64,000 bases of DNA from Yponomeuta sedellus. Its lineage: Eukaryota; Arthropoda; Insecta; Lepidoptera; Yponomeutidae. The DNA lies in the NCBI GenBank assembly GCA_934045075.1, contig OW203724.1, positions 11,581,473 to 11,645,472 of the forward strand, written 5' to 3'. Shown piece after piece: positions 11,052-21,506 of this stretch; positions within the stretch are counted from its first letter, which is position 1, and the number at the start of each line of letters is the position of its first letter. Made by a program: the position numbers and the translations under genes. The notes below the pieces were generated by a model that saw only the letters and a program-made list of their open reading frames with translations, ran no database searches and was not told the DNA's origin.

Positions 11052-11264
11052 ATGATGTCTTCGCGTGTATTTTTTGCTCTTCGCATGGCAGCAGAGGCTG
11101 CTCAAGTCGCCCGCCGTCGAGACAGACGTCGGCAGCTAGTTTTGAGGAGAAATATGTTGTCGGTTTTGGATATTACGGACACACATTTCATCCAAAGATA
11201 TCGTCTAACCAAACCGGCTTATTAGCATTTATGCAACACTTTAAGTGAGTTAACAGATCTATGA
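11052..11264 (+). pseudogene. Harbinger/HARBI1-type transposase, N-terminal remnant
   Basis: A 57-codon frame from ATG 11052 to TAG 11223-11225. It shows a basic segment (ARRRDRRRQLVLRRN) followed by VLDITDTHFIQRYRLTKPA. The acidic-xx-F-xxx-[YF]-R-[LV]-[ST]-K order is the usual N-terminal helix of PIF/Harbinger transposases. After the stop the same frame continues HLCNTLSELTDL and meets TGA at 11262. A possible donor (AAAG-GTTAGT) follows near 11294. The DDE core was not found downstream, so only the start of a transposase survives. Its ATG is head-to-head with the minus-strand exon chain at 11047. Confidence 0.55.
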
Positions 11265-12490
11265 ATCTCCCGAATGGTATCGTTGGAAACAAAGGTTAGT
11301 TTAAAAGTGACCATATAGACTTTAATCCACCAAAACAAGGAATTGGCCCCCGCTGGTCTTCATTATTAAAGTTTCTCTAAAATTTGCAGTTTGCACTTAA
11401 AACCACTTGAAAATAAACAAGCATTTCAAAAAGTGGCGCTACGCACAAACAAGGATCACAATATCGAAGTTGCCACTTTCTTGAATAAATTTACTAAAAA
11501 CAACATAATTATTCCCCAATCAGTATTTTTGGTTGGCACAAAATCAGTATTTTTTGGGTTGGTTGACGCCCAACTCTTCACACACACACACACAATTTCA
11601 TGTTTCAACCCAAAACGAGCTGCGAGACGTCAAAATGTTTGTCTCTTTCTATCTCACCATGTTCGAGTAGTAAGGAAAATATTTCGTAACTATTTCGTTG
11701 GACCAAACTATTGGATCCATAGTTTAAACGATACGTTGAAATTAAAACTCATACTGCTGAGTGCGACGGAAACTGCCAGTATGGAAGTATCAACTGCGAT
11801 AGTTTATCGAGCTTACGATACGAATTTTCGTTTTGTTTTCTTGTAACTCGTACTAAGCATACTTTTGAAGTCTGTTAAAAAGTGTCAAACGTTTCGCGAA
11901 ATGTCAACGAAACTCATGGTTCCACACAGAACAACTAAATGATTCCAGCAGGACGTTTCATTTTACACAATCACTTAGGTCACGCACAGTTCTTTGTGAT
12001 GGATACTTTTTTGGCGCGACTCACGTCACACGTGCGATGTGTTGATTGTTGGTGCAATTGTTCTGTGGTTGATTGGCGAGGCGTATCTAAGATGGCGACT
12101 GCGGTTTGTTTGTCAGTGCCATTAGAATTTAACGAAAATCTCGATAATCCGAATTTTACGGATTTTACGATGTCGACTCGAAATCAATATTTTTTATGTT
12201 TTGTTATTCATGTTAGGTTTCGATCAAGTCTACCGTACCCCTTGACGAAATTATTAATTATTCCTACACGCAGATTATGTAGCGAAAACTATTCAAGTTC
12301 ATTTTCTATAAGATACCTATCTACAAGTTTCAAATTTTTTTAAGTAGGTGGAATTATTATAAGTAAAAATATTATCAAAACCCCTTTTGGTAGTTTTTAA
12401 TTTATCATGCCGAAAAATGCATGCACTGTGGCTCTACTCTTTCCGATGCTCGTAGTGGCCCATTAATTAAATCCTACTTTGTCTCCATTG
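11265..12490. other. No recognised gene; two moderate open frames
   Basis: Plus-strand frames of 151 codons (11391-11846) and 134 codons (11939-12343) have no domain I recognise. Within the second, AAGATGGCGACTGCGG at about 12089 is a good initiation context (ATG 12092) for a frame that begins MATAVCLSVPLEFNENLDNP; a possible donor follows near 12210. It could be the first exon of a host gene or a chance frame in a TE end. A (CA)n tract lies at 11579-11593. Confidence 0.3.
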
Positions 12491-12745
12491 CTACATAGGT
12501 AATTTCTTTAATTTAAAAACTGTTTCAAATCTATCTAAAATATCTTTCAAGAATTCTTCATTGTGGGCGTTAGCATTTAGGGTTTCACCTTTAAGCGTAG
12601 TTAAGCTACTGTGAAGTTCTAGCTTAAATGATTCTAGTTTTTTGTTTGTTATAGGCCTGCAGAGAATAACTTGCTCTGATTTTTTTGAATCTATTTCAAA
12701 ATTTAGAATTTGACCACTGATTTTAGACAAATCACTGTGGAGCAA
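12491..12745 (-). pseudogene. Possible LINE linker fragment between endonuclease and RT
   Basis: An 84-codon frame with QVILCRPITNKKLESFKLEL, then EEFLKDILDRFETVFKLKK. The spacing of R-x5-L-x2-F-x3-L, then F-x8-F-x4-F and a basic end resembles the segment joining endonuclease to RT in jockey/CR1-like polyproteins. The match is structural and by eye, without catalytic residues, so the call is weak. Confidence 0.3.
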
Positions 12746-12772
12746 TATACGTTATCAAGACAATCATAAAGG

Positions 12773-12950
12773 GTTAGATGGGTGCATGGATGGGTGACCG
12801 TCTATGACCAAAGCTAGTGGCATTTTTCCGAGCGGTTCCGTGCTTCGCAAGGCAGCAGTTGGTGCCGGCTGCCGTCGATAGATATTCCTCAGGGAAGAGA
12901 CCATTGTCCCTCGGTGGGAACATAATGGGTTGATGATGATGATGTATACC
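12773..12950 (+). repeat. 5S rRNA-headed SINE, internally shortened copy
   Basis: Keeps the 5S C-box-like GGATGGGTGACCG, then CTAGTGGCATTTTTCCGAGC, TTCGCAAGGCA and GTTGGTGCCGGCTG. It ends with GGGTTGATGATGATGATG. The body between the head and tail is shorter than in the copy at 5430-5768, and the A-box half of the head is missing. The minus-strand frame across it is not a gene. Confidence 0.7.
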
Positions 12951-14065
12951 TACATAACTTACAAGCATGCGGTATAAGGTATAATGCAATAACATAGAAC
13001 ACATACTTATTAAGTACCAGAATTACAGTATACATTTATACTGTCGCACATAATCTTAAATTATTTGGTTTCTTTACAGCTTTATTTTTTTTTATCGAGG
13101 GAATACCCTCAAATTAGGCCTCGGCCTGATGCTCAGCCTTCGGCCTCTCCGCGATGGAATTAATCATGCCTGTATTGCGGGGCTCAGCCTTCGGCCTCGC
13201 TTATTACTTAGTTTAAGGAGAATTAAAAAAACATACAGGGTGGCCGGATTAAAAAGTCATCGTGCTTTCGCGCTATGCCGTACCGGTAGCAACAAACAAA
13301 CCTACCTAAATCAAACATTTCATCAACTATTATCGATGGAAAAACCTGTCGATTGACATAGAGGAAATGTAATTAGGTGAAAAGTGATTCGGAATGGGTA
13401 GTGGACGGACCCGAATCTCTAGCCTACGATATATCGATCTCCTAGTAGTTTGGCAGACGCCTCGTCAGTTTATCTGTGTCATCGACCCCTACTCGCGGGA
13501 CACCCTGGCGCCGATGCTGCGTGTGGACATAATCTATAATATAATAATCGGTGTGACAAGAACTCGAAAAAATACCAAAAATATTTCGTATGTTTTTATC
13601 TGTGTCGGTTTGCCTGTCTGTTGGTATGTCGTTATGTCTGTCATCCATCACGCAGAAATTAATAGGCGGATGTTGATGAAACTTAAGCTATTTGAAAAAC
13701 GCGTAATTTCTGAAACATTTCATTAGATTTTGTGTTTTGTTCTATGAGATATTTCACATATTTACAGTTTTAAATCATCATAAACATCATCAGCCATTTG
13801 CAGCACTGGGCGTCTAAATGGCTGATGGAAAACCATGAGTTGTTTTGGTGCTGTCCGCATCCAGCGACAATTTAGATTATTTATTTATTAGGTTCTTGCT
13901 TTATGGTACAGTGCAGGTTTGCTTGCTCTGCAAAGGGTGGAAAATACAATTCAAACCAATTAGGAAAATGAGATTACAAAGAAAAAAAAAAGTTTTTTAA
14001 TTTTATTATGTCATGTCCATGTCCATGAAAATAAACAAAAGGACGTATTATAAATTTATAACTAT
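12951..14065. other. Repeat-like intergenic DNA, no gene
   Basis: At 13100-13205 GGCCTCGGCCTGATGCTCAG and CTCAGCCTTCGGCCTC recur in a GC-rich island. At 13550-13740 the text (TGTCGGTTTGCCTGTCTGTT, ...GATGTTGATGAAACTTAA) looks like a LINE 3' UTR type repeat common in Lepidoptera. Overlapping frames here on both strands are not regarded as genes. Confidence 0.35.
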
Positions 14066-14527
14066 AAGTCACAGATGTTTACTTAAAAATTGTACGTTAA
14101 AGTGCAGATACTTACTAAGAACTGAATACAAGAAAAGATACAAAGAACGAAAGGGGATTTTTAAAAATTCCTCCTCCTTTAAAAAAAACTCCTCGTATTC
14201 TGTTTTCTTTATAGAAAGTACAGTCTGTTAGCTTTTAGAATATACCTCGGCTACTATCGGATAGAATCGGATATATTCGTGTAATAGAAATATCGGAACG
14301 AATATGACCTCAGATCCTTCTTTCTATGATCTGAGAATATGACACTAACTTTACATAACTTTTCAAAATAGTATAAGAAAAGATTTATACAGAGCAGGAA
14401 GTAGTATTACACACGTGAGCTTTCGGCGAAAATCGAAGCCTACTCTAGAGCCCGCGGTACCTATATTCTAAAAGCTAACAGACTATCTGCCACTTCAACG
14501 TACAATTTTTAAGTAAACATGTGTGAC
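14066..14527. repeat. Foldback element with two nested inverted repeat pairs
   Basis: Outer arms: about 14066-14110 against 14483-14527, sharing GTTTACTTAAAAATTGTACG and its inverse. Inner arms: about 14223-14244 against 14461-14483, sharing GTCTGTTAGCTTTTAGAATA and its inverse. The sequence between is not coding. No target duplication was identified. Confidence 0.65.
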
Positions 14528-15271
14528 TTCAACGTAACGAGTGTTTTTGTTCGAAATCCCAAAGAAAAACATTTAAAATGTGCTCCCTGTGCACTAAAAT
14601 AACAAAAAAAATCAGACAAGACTTTGACTGGAGCCTGAAAGCAAGTATTTTACTATTTTGAAAACTACATATAATAAATTTACAGTTACTGCCTAGATTA
14701 GTGTAGTGTATTTTTTGTCCAGTATTGATAGTGAAAGTAAGGTGAATAAGTTTTTAAGTTCTTAAAAGTTTGCTACAAAATTATAACTCTATTAGCTTTA
14801 TTTATAACCGTGGTCAATAGCAGGGCTGGTCAGGATTCCCACAGTACGGAAAATTGTTATGGCGGCAGTTGAGAAATTGACAAGATAATTTTTTAAGAAA
14901 TTATTATTAATACTTAGTGCCATCTCTAAAACTAAATATTTTTTACTAAGATCATGTTACGTTATTCTGGTAAGTCCTGAGCTGGTCTATCTATCAGTCA
15001 CCGAAGGGACGCCGCCGTTGCCTTCTGCGGCATGCTGTGTATTCAAACATTCTGTTTCTTTCTTGTTTACATGGATTTTTCATTTGTTCTCTTGTCATTT
15101 TGACAATTTTGGCTCCTTTTTCTTCATGATTCTTGTTGTATGTATAAACCTGACTTTGGCAGTTGTTTACATGGATTTCGTTCTCTCATTGTTTATTTAA
15201 CCCGGCTTTGCCACAAGGTATACCAGTCTTGAACCTGACCGTTTACGATGGCAAAATGTGTTACAATTAAT
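14528..15271. other. Intergenic stretch, no gene recognised
   Basis: A 60-codon plus frame at 15018-15200 is hydrophobic, without homology I recognise; treated as chance. Confidence 0.4.
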
Positions 15272-15327
15272 GTCCGCATCATCGTCGTCACTGAATTATG
15301 ATCAGTAGTGACAACGATGATGCGGAC
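15272..15327. repeat. Short-loop inverted repeat
   Basis: Arms 15272-15292 and 15307-15327 (GTCCGCATCATCGTCGTCAC... and inverse) pair at 20 of 21 positions across a 14-nt loop. Confidence 0.85.
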
Positions 15328-15643
15328 GATATATCCAACATAAGTAGATGTAACATGAGTGACAAATTCAACCTCCGCCTCAATGCACGACTGCGGTGGA
15401 ATTTAGTATGAAACAAGAAATCGCGCGATATTATATTTAAAGCTGTCGTCTATAGCAACGTTTAAAAAATAAATATGTATTGATATCCACATTGACGATT
15501 CCGAAGAAAACCAGTGACCGTAGTATAAGCTTGTCCGGGACACCCGAGATACGCCCAATTCGGTGCGACGCTCAATATGTAGGTACGGACAGCCCCTATA
15601 TTACGCGCATAAAATCCAGCCCTTTTATTACGTAACTTTTTTA

Positions 15644-15694
15644 AGCTACTCCTGCTGTCAACAGCTTGAGTAGCTGTTGACAGCAGGAGTAGCT
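15644..15694. repeat. Perfect 23-bp inverted repeat, 5-nt loop
   Basis: Left arm 15644-15666 begins AGCTACTCCTGCTGTCAACA; the right arm 15672-15694 is its exact reverse complement; the loop is TGAGT. A run of T before and A after extends the symmetry. Confidence 0.95.
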
Positions 15695-16044
15695 AAAAAA
15701 AAAAACAACGTCAATAAATTCAGTGGATACTAAGGTACATAATAATGCCCCTGAACGTTTCTGACTGTCAAATTAGTATGGATTTTGACAATTAAGCCTT
15801 AATCCGCATGGATATTATGAGCTTCTCATTGGTTTTGGACTTTATTTCAAGTTGATAAGGTTCAATTTAATGTGGGCACTGTTATACCATTGTACGGTTA
15901 AGGGTTAAATGATTGGATTCGCTCAGGATATGCGCATAATGGGCATGACGAAATATTTTTAAATCCTTTTCCATAATTGTATCCATGTATTTTGGGGACA
16001 CATTCATTATTTACAAAAAATCTATATTTCAGTAATAAACTAAA
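15695..16044. other. Intergenic stretch, no gene recognised
   Basis: Nothing recognised apart from the left flank of the following SINE-A. Confidence 0.4.
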
Positions 16045-16145
16045 GTCGCCCATTAGCTCAGTTGGAAAGAGCGCTGGCACGGATAGCCCGAGGTCGCGGG
16101 TTCGAATCCCGGCATGGGTGGAATTTTTAGCCTCTAAATAGGTTT
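16045..16145 (+). repeat. SINE-A, core copy (tRNA-like head plus short tail)
   Basis: Starts GTCGCCCATTAGCTCAGTTG (A box) and runs through GGTTCGAATCCCGGCATGGG (B box) to TTTTTAGCCTCTAAATAGGT and TTTTAAAA. This is the minimal mobile form of the family, without the long 3' body. Confidence 0.9.
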
Positions 16146-16256
16146 TTAAAATAAACTGAAGTTTAACGAATATACCTAAGCCATTTTTTAAAATGATTTT
16201 TTATCTGTGATTAAACAGCTCGCAGTGTCATGGCGTCGAATCTGATGTCACGCCTA

Positions 16257-16516
16257 TAGTCTATTTATTTTTACTTATCCAATTTAGTAAACAAGATTCT
16301 AACCTTAAAATTGAGATTAGATGCCTAAACTAGACATTTTCTCGCAAATTCATCATGAACTATCATGAACTATGTTTATAAAATTGGCAGCGTGTTATCT
16401 AAAAGAGTGTTCCAAGTTACTTCATTTATGGAAATATGGCAGTTTTGGACTAAAAAGTTACGGTTTACGGGTAGAATCTTGTTTACTAAATTGGACAAGT
16501 AAGAATAAATAGACTG
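16257..16516. mobile_element. MITE with TA target duplication, copy 2 (inverted)
   Basis: Reverse-complement copy of 1869-2125, about 260 bp. The right TIR ends AAGAATAAATAGACTG. TA flanks at 16255-16256 and 16517-16518. The two copies differ by only a few substitutions. Confidence 0.8.
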
Positions 16517-17029
16517 TAGGTAAACAAACATCAAACGTCAAATGTGTCTAAGCGCAGCCAAAGAAACTAAACAAAATTTGGGTATTTTGATGTGATCAAA
16601 ATGATTTCCAAAGACTATAAATGGTGTGCAGTGCCTCTAAAAATCAATCTAAATGCGTAATCACTAGTAGTCACAAAAAAGCACGGGTGAAGTTTATTAA
16701 TGTTTACCTAAGCGTGACGTCACGCGGTGTGATTGATGTTTCAGTTAAAATGGCTAAAAGCAGTATTATAATCTTTTATGTTATTAAAAATATTAGTAAT
16801 CTCAAACGGTTCATCACCATGATGATGATGATGAACCGCAGCAGGTAAAAGAAAGAGTTGGTACGTGTGCAAAAAAACAAAAAAGTGTTCATATGAAATT
16901 TAAAGACATTCTTACATAAGGTGTATAATTTATACATTTTCAAAATATATATAAAATTGAACATAATGTAGACTTACACATATAATATGATATGATGTGA
17001 TGTGATGTGATATATTATACATATTAAAA
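16517..17029. other. AT-rich spacer
   Basis: Contains short GATGATGATG, GATGTGATGTGAT and TAACATAACAT simple repeats; no gene. Confidence 0.4.
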
Positions 17030-17247
17030 TAACATAACATAACATAACATAACATTTACATACTGGCACATACATTGCTTCTGGCCCCACACTAGGATAC
17101 CCTGTGTCGTGGGAACCAGAAACAACGACATCACAAACATGTAAACATCCAAGACCTGGGTTTTTTTTTTTGTTCCCAGCCGGGATTCGAACCCGGGACC
17201 TCTTGCACGGTAGGCAGACGCGCTACCGTTACGCCACAGAGGTCGTC
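17030..17247 (-). repeat. SINE-B, tRNA-headed, full length
   Basis: On the minus strand the head reads GACCTCTGTGGCGTAACGGT, then AGCGCGTCTGCC, with A box (TGGCGTAACGG) and B box (GGTTCGAATCC). The body includes TTTACATGTTTGTGATGTCG and CACAGGGTATCCTAGTGTGG. The 3' tail is (ATGTT)n. Further copies are at 29009-29206 and 29478-29610. Confidence 0.9.
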
Positions 17248-17280
17248 ACTAAAACATAAATATCACTTTAAAATATATTA

Positions 17281-17333
17281 CGAATTTCTTCTTCAATAGG
17301 CATGCTAAGCATACCTATTGAAGAAGAAATTCG
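17281..17333. repeat. Near-perfect inverted repeat with 1-nt loop
   Basis: Arms 17281-17306 and 17308-17333 (CGAATTTCTTCTTCAATAGG... and inverse) pair at 25 of 26 positions with a single A between them. Confidence 0.93.
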
Positions 17334-17423
17334 AGACATGCACGTATTTGCGCAGACCAAAGATAAAGCGGATGCAGGCGTTCTGCAGATGATGGAGTTT
17401 CGATAGACAATTGAGACGATTGA

Positions 17424-17608
17424 CTTCTTCGATGGTCTAGCGGTTAACACGCTTGACTACTAATACAGAGGTAGAGGATTCTTTTCCCATTGGAGGTCGC
17501 CGCACAAATTAGTACAAATGGCCTCAGTCTGGGTGTATTAGTATGTTTGTAATGTCTTTGCCTGGTCAACACAGCACAGGGTGTCCTAGTTTGGGACCAG
17601 GGCAATTG
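17424..17608 (+). repeat. SINE-C, tRNA-headed, related body to SINE-B
   Basis: The head has the A-box-like GATGGTCTAGCGGTTAACAC; the B-box region has decayed. The body (TATGTTTGTAATGTCTTTG, ... CACAGGGTGTCCTAG, TTGGGACCAGGGCAA) is recognisably related to that of SINE-B although the heads differ. Confidence 0.65.
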
Positions 17609-17653
17609 AATAGTAACTTCCACACAACATTGTGTTGTGTGGAAGTTACTATT
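17609..17653. repeat. Perfect inverted repeat, 3-nt loop
   Basis: Left arm 17611-17629 (TAGTAACTTCCACACAACA) and right arm 17633-17651 are exact reverse complements around TTG. It sits directly at the 3' edge of SINE-C. Confidence 0.95.
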
Positions 17654-18592
17654 ATTATTATTGTTCAGGGATTTCTGCGAGAGATCGAGGCAGCAGACAT
17701 CGGCGTAGTCTAATATGGGTGGAGTTGAGAAGTCACGAGTGAAATTTTGATATTAATGGGAAGAAAGTTCTTCAAATGAAGCAATGAATTGAGCGAGGCA
17801 TAGAATTTCTGCGAAACCTGAGCATCCCAGCAAAGTATCCTGTCGATGACGAGGCAGAGAGAAACAAGAAGAGAAAGAATAACAAAGTTCCTATCAAAAT
17901 ACAATAACTTATTTACAATTTGACAATTAGGAATATAAAATTTAATGTGAGTATGTATTTTAGTTTTATTATAAACTAGCTTAAACCCGCGGCTTCGCCC
18001 GCGTTAAAAATTATTCCACTGGAAAGAATTCGGGAAGTAAACTTTTTATGATAGCTGTATTTTTATTTTTTTCCTGATATTAGACGTAATTTTAAGAAAC
18101 TAATTTCGTTTTTTTCCGATTAATTAAGTTTATAACTATACCTGAGCCAAATTCGATAACGAATGGCAATAAACAAACCGTTGCTAGGCAACGACTTGTT
18201 TACACCTAAAAGGCAGGATGTTAACAACCTTTTCTAGAAATCATTTTCATACTAATAATAATCGTTCCTCCTACTAATGTTAAATGCTTATTTATGTTTA
18301 TATGTTTATGATTTTATAGTGAAAGGCTTAACCGATTTGAATATGACATATGACAACACTGAAATATTAAATATGACACACAGATTTAACAAACATCTAC
18401 GCGAGCCATGCCGCATGATTTTCCTAATAGAATTAAGCGCGTTTAAGCAAAAAACATACAAACTCTTCAACTTTATAATATTAATAAGTACCTAAGTATA
18501 GATGCTACTATGAAAATGAGTAGATTGGGACCTACTGCAAATATTGCAATAAAAGAAAGTTCTTTGTATATATTTTTATTCATATGTTCACA
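17654..18592. other. Intergenic stretch with LINE-tail-like repeat
   Basis: At about 17975 the text AGCTTAAACCCGCGGCTTCG then CCCGCGTTA matches the widespread lepidopteran 'CCGCGGCTTCGCCCGCGT' repeat tail. No gene recognised. Confidence 0.4.
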
Positions 18593-18883
18593 CTAATAAT
18601 CATCACTGTCACTGGCCAAAGAGGAAGATGAATTTGTGTCTCTGGAGACTGACATGACATTATCCATTACACCATCACATTCGGCGTTTTATTCTCTTCT
18701 TTAATTATGTGTTCAACACAACGTTGCCATGCTGCTGGAGTAATTTTATTTATTGCCTCATCTAACAGGACCTCTATTTAGTTCAGCCATTTAAAAAGTT
18801 TTATTTTTGGCAGCAACATGGCCTTTTACTTGCCCCCATATGATTTCTATCGGATTTAATTCAAAATGATATGGGGGCAATCT
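18593..18883 (-). pseudogene. Tc1/mariner-related transposase, C-terminal remnant
   Basis: On the minus strand the frame gives RLPPYHFELNPIEIIWGQVK, GHVAAKNKTF, stop, then after a frameshift IEVLLDEAINKITPAAWQRC and VEHIIKEE, and after another an acidic/serine tail ending in SDSDDY and stop. The PPYxxxLNPIExxW box is the third catalytic region of Tc1/mariner-type DDE transposases. Two frameshifts and stops show it is dead. The N-terminal part was not recognised upstream (above 18884). Confidence 0.7.
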
Positions 18884-20208
18884 ATATTTTTGCGTTGTGC
18901 AATTTTGTCACACATATATGCTATATACTTATGCCATATACATGTATTGACAAACGACTAAACTTCACTTGTTGGCATAAACTAAATTTCCCAAAATGTT
19001 TGTCACACCTGAATTTCATCCATGTTTCTTTTTCTGTAGGGCTGTCACGTAAAATTAATGTCGAATTTTTTTATAGTTCTTCGAAATAACAAGGTAATAT
19101 GCATGTTATTTGAGTGATTCTAGTTAAATATGCTGCAATAGGAATTGTTAATAAATAGTTAGCATGTAAAAGGCTATAATCATGTAAACAATAGAAGATT
19201 TGTAAAACGTCTGATAACCCTAAATTGGTTTGTTTACCTCTATTCTTTATCGAATTTGGCTTAGGTATAGGATTTTTTTTTTTGAAATATCTAAATTTGT
19301 GACGTCATACGGCGGCCCAGCCGTGTAGAGTATCACGCGATTGCGTTAGCATATCGCTCATTTGGCAGAATATTGACGCAAATGTCCTTTTTCCAATTTT
19401 ACAGGAGAGACTTTTTAAAGTTTTTTTTTTGTTTTTTAAGAGCTTGTAGGATATTAGTGGAAGTTACCCATATTAAATACATCTTAAATTAAAACTACAC
19501 AATTACGTTAACGGAAAAAGTAAGAACCTTTTTTTTAATTGTTTTATTTATTCCGTAATTCCAATTTAAAAAGGGGGGTACCTACATTTACGTCATTATG
19601 TTACCAGGGTCGAGCATATTTTCTTTTGTGACTTCCTTGTAAAAACTGTGACCTTATGACGAAATAAAAAATACATATTACAGAAACGTAATCAGTCTTT
19701 ATTGAGTAATATTTTTTCAAGGTTTTAGTCTTTTAGACTTTGCCAAATCAAAAAAAAAAAAAATTGGCGCTCAGTTTTACTTAAAACTAGAAAGTAATTA
19801 ATCTTAAATTCTTATAAAACCAAAATAAATACTTCTTAAATAATTATGAAAAATTGTAGAGGCTATTCACCTGACTCTAATACAAATCACGTCATACGAA
19901 TGGAGAGAACCCTAAGGAGCCTACAGTTACCTTTTTCCCCAATAGTCTTGCTATGATGTATAACTAATTCTCTTATGAACCGGAATATAGAAAGGTATTC
20001 ATAAATATCCGTTTGTAAATTCGTAACTTATTATTATTTTGTTTGAAATGAAAATGCTTCGTTATTTTCAAACCACTAAAATACTATCACCACCATCACT
20101 TCTATTGGGTCAAGTAATTGAGAAATCAATCTATGGCATAATATTCAGCTTTAGCTGCTCAGCCCCGCACACATAAATCACAATTATGAAAAAATAATAC
20201 TTTAAAAC
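18884..20208. other. AT-rich intergenic DNA with one shared repeat
   Basis: About 19330-19420 is the inverse of the sequence at about 21160-21228 (TTCTGCCAAATGAGCGATAT on the other strand), a dispersed repeat that was later the target of the P-like element. No gene recognised. Confidence 0.4.
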
Positions 20209-20221
20209 TTATTTCTAAATA

Positions 20222-20817
20222 TTTTAAAACCCTATTTAGAGGCTAAATATTCCACCCATGCTGGGATTCAAACCCGCGACCTCTGGCTGTCCGTGCCAGC
20301 GCTCTTGAGGTAACGCAATACAGAGATTATTGTAAAGAGGTTCGAAATTTCACTGATCATGCCGGTGAGTCACCCATTAGGTCAGTTGGAAAAAGCGCTG
20401 ACACGGATAGCCAGAGGTCGCGGGTTCGAATCCCAGTATGGGTGGAAGTTTTAGCCTCTAAATAGTTTTTAAAATTGTCCTTAGCACGGTTTAGTGTATT
20501 AAAACGAATATAATCATGTGGGTACAGCGATATCATTCCGATGTAAAAACCTAACTGCAAAGTAGGTGCTCGGGGCTGCAAGTGATGCAAATTGCTTCAA
20601 CCAGATGTCGCTGCCTGTACATAATACAGAGAATATTGTAAAGAGGTTCGAAATTCCACTGATGCCGGTGAGTCACCCATTAGCTCAGTTGGAAAGAGCA
20701 CTGGCACGGAAAGCCAGAGGTCGCGGGTTCGAATCCCAGCATGGGTGGAATTTTTAGTCTCTAAATAGGTTTTTAAAATTGTCCTTAGCACGGGTTAGTG
20801 TATTAAAAAGAATATAA
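20222..20817 (+). repeat. SINE-A concatemer: one inverted and two forward units, single TSD
   Basis: SINE-A family description: a 5' leader (AATACAGAGAATATTGTAAA, GAGGTTCGAAATTTCACTGA), then a tRNA-like head starting GCCCATTAGCTCAGTTGG, with B box GGTTCGAATCC; then TTTTTAGCCTCTAAATAGG, and in long copies a body ending near GATGCAAATTACTTCA. The head folds as a cloverleaf (D stem GCTC/GAGC, anticodon stem CTGGC/GCCAG), but the base before the apparent anticodon is C instead of U, so it is not a working tRNA. Here an inverted, truncated unit (20222-20308) is joined head-to-head to two forward units about 303 bp apart (heads at about 20370 and 20675). The 13-bp duplication TTATTTCTAAATA at 20209-20221 and 20818-20830 flanks the entire composite. 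Confidence 0.88.
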
Positions 20818-20830
20818 TTATTTCTAAATA

Positions 20831-21228
20831 ATTATCAATAACTCCCAAACACGGCTCAAACGGTGTCATTGAGTACCTTAAAAGCTTATTTAGCTAAAGA
20901 CACAATGACAATTAAGCCATTATTGTACCAAATGAGTAAAAAATAAGTTGTCATAATTACCTTTACGCCAATGTAGCACTCGGGTACAATTGCATACCAC
21001 GGGCCTCTCCGCGCAACTGACCAATGAGCCGTTGTTTCATTCAGAAGTGTTAGAACTTTGTCAAAATGCCACAACGACAGTGGCGCCGTCACGCGATAAT
21101 AAACAATACTACATTACTGTCATTTTTTCCCCAAGTGTAAACAGTTATTTCGGGTGTTTTGGCATATTTAACTCAAATTGGCAAAAAAGTACATTTGCGT
21201 CATTATTCTGCCAAATGAGCGATATGAG
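20831..21228. other. Spacer and target repeat of the P-like element
   Basis: Its right part (21160-21228) belongs to the dispersed repeat also present inverted at about 19330-19420. It ends with the 8-bp target GATATGAG (21221-21228). Confidence 0.5.
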
Positions 21229-21506
21229 CGTAGAGGGAGTAAAACTATAGAGCAAGCCACAGCTCACACATACAAGTTTTAAATGAAACAAACTTCGTAG
21301 CGACCATGGGTGAGAAAGAGATAGAGTAAACAGCAAAAGTGTAACTGCTTTTTTTGTTTGCCCCCAGTGTCAAGTTGACGTTTTTGGGGGCAAACAAACG
21401 ACAAGATTTTGAAAATTTTATCATATTTAACGCTACGCTAGCCGTTTCGAAGAGCAACCGTGTATTTGTGAAATGATATATTAAAAGTGACCTAAATAGA
21501 GAAAGT

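Noticed and set aside
11391..11846. 151-codon frame considered as a gene
   Set aside because: No recognisable domain, low-complexity stretch (THTHT) from a CA repeat, no clear splice context; kept only as an open frame.
16045..16120. tRNA gene candidate
   Set aside because: The cloverleaf is good, but the anticodon loop lacks U33, the acceptor stem has a mismatch, and the same sequence recurs many times with the same 3' body; it is the head of SINE-A.
17170..17247. Second tRNA gene candidate (minus strand)
   Set aside because: Head of SINE-B: continues into a family body with an ATGTT tail and is repeated at 29009.
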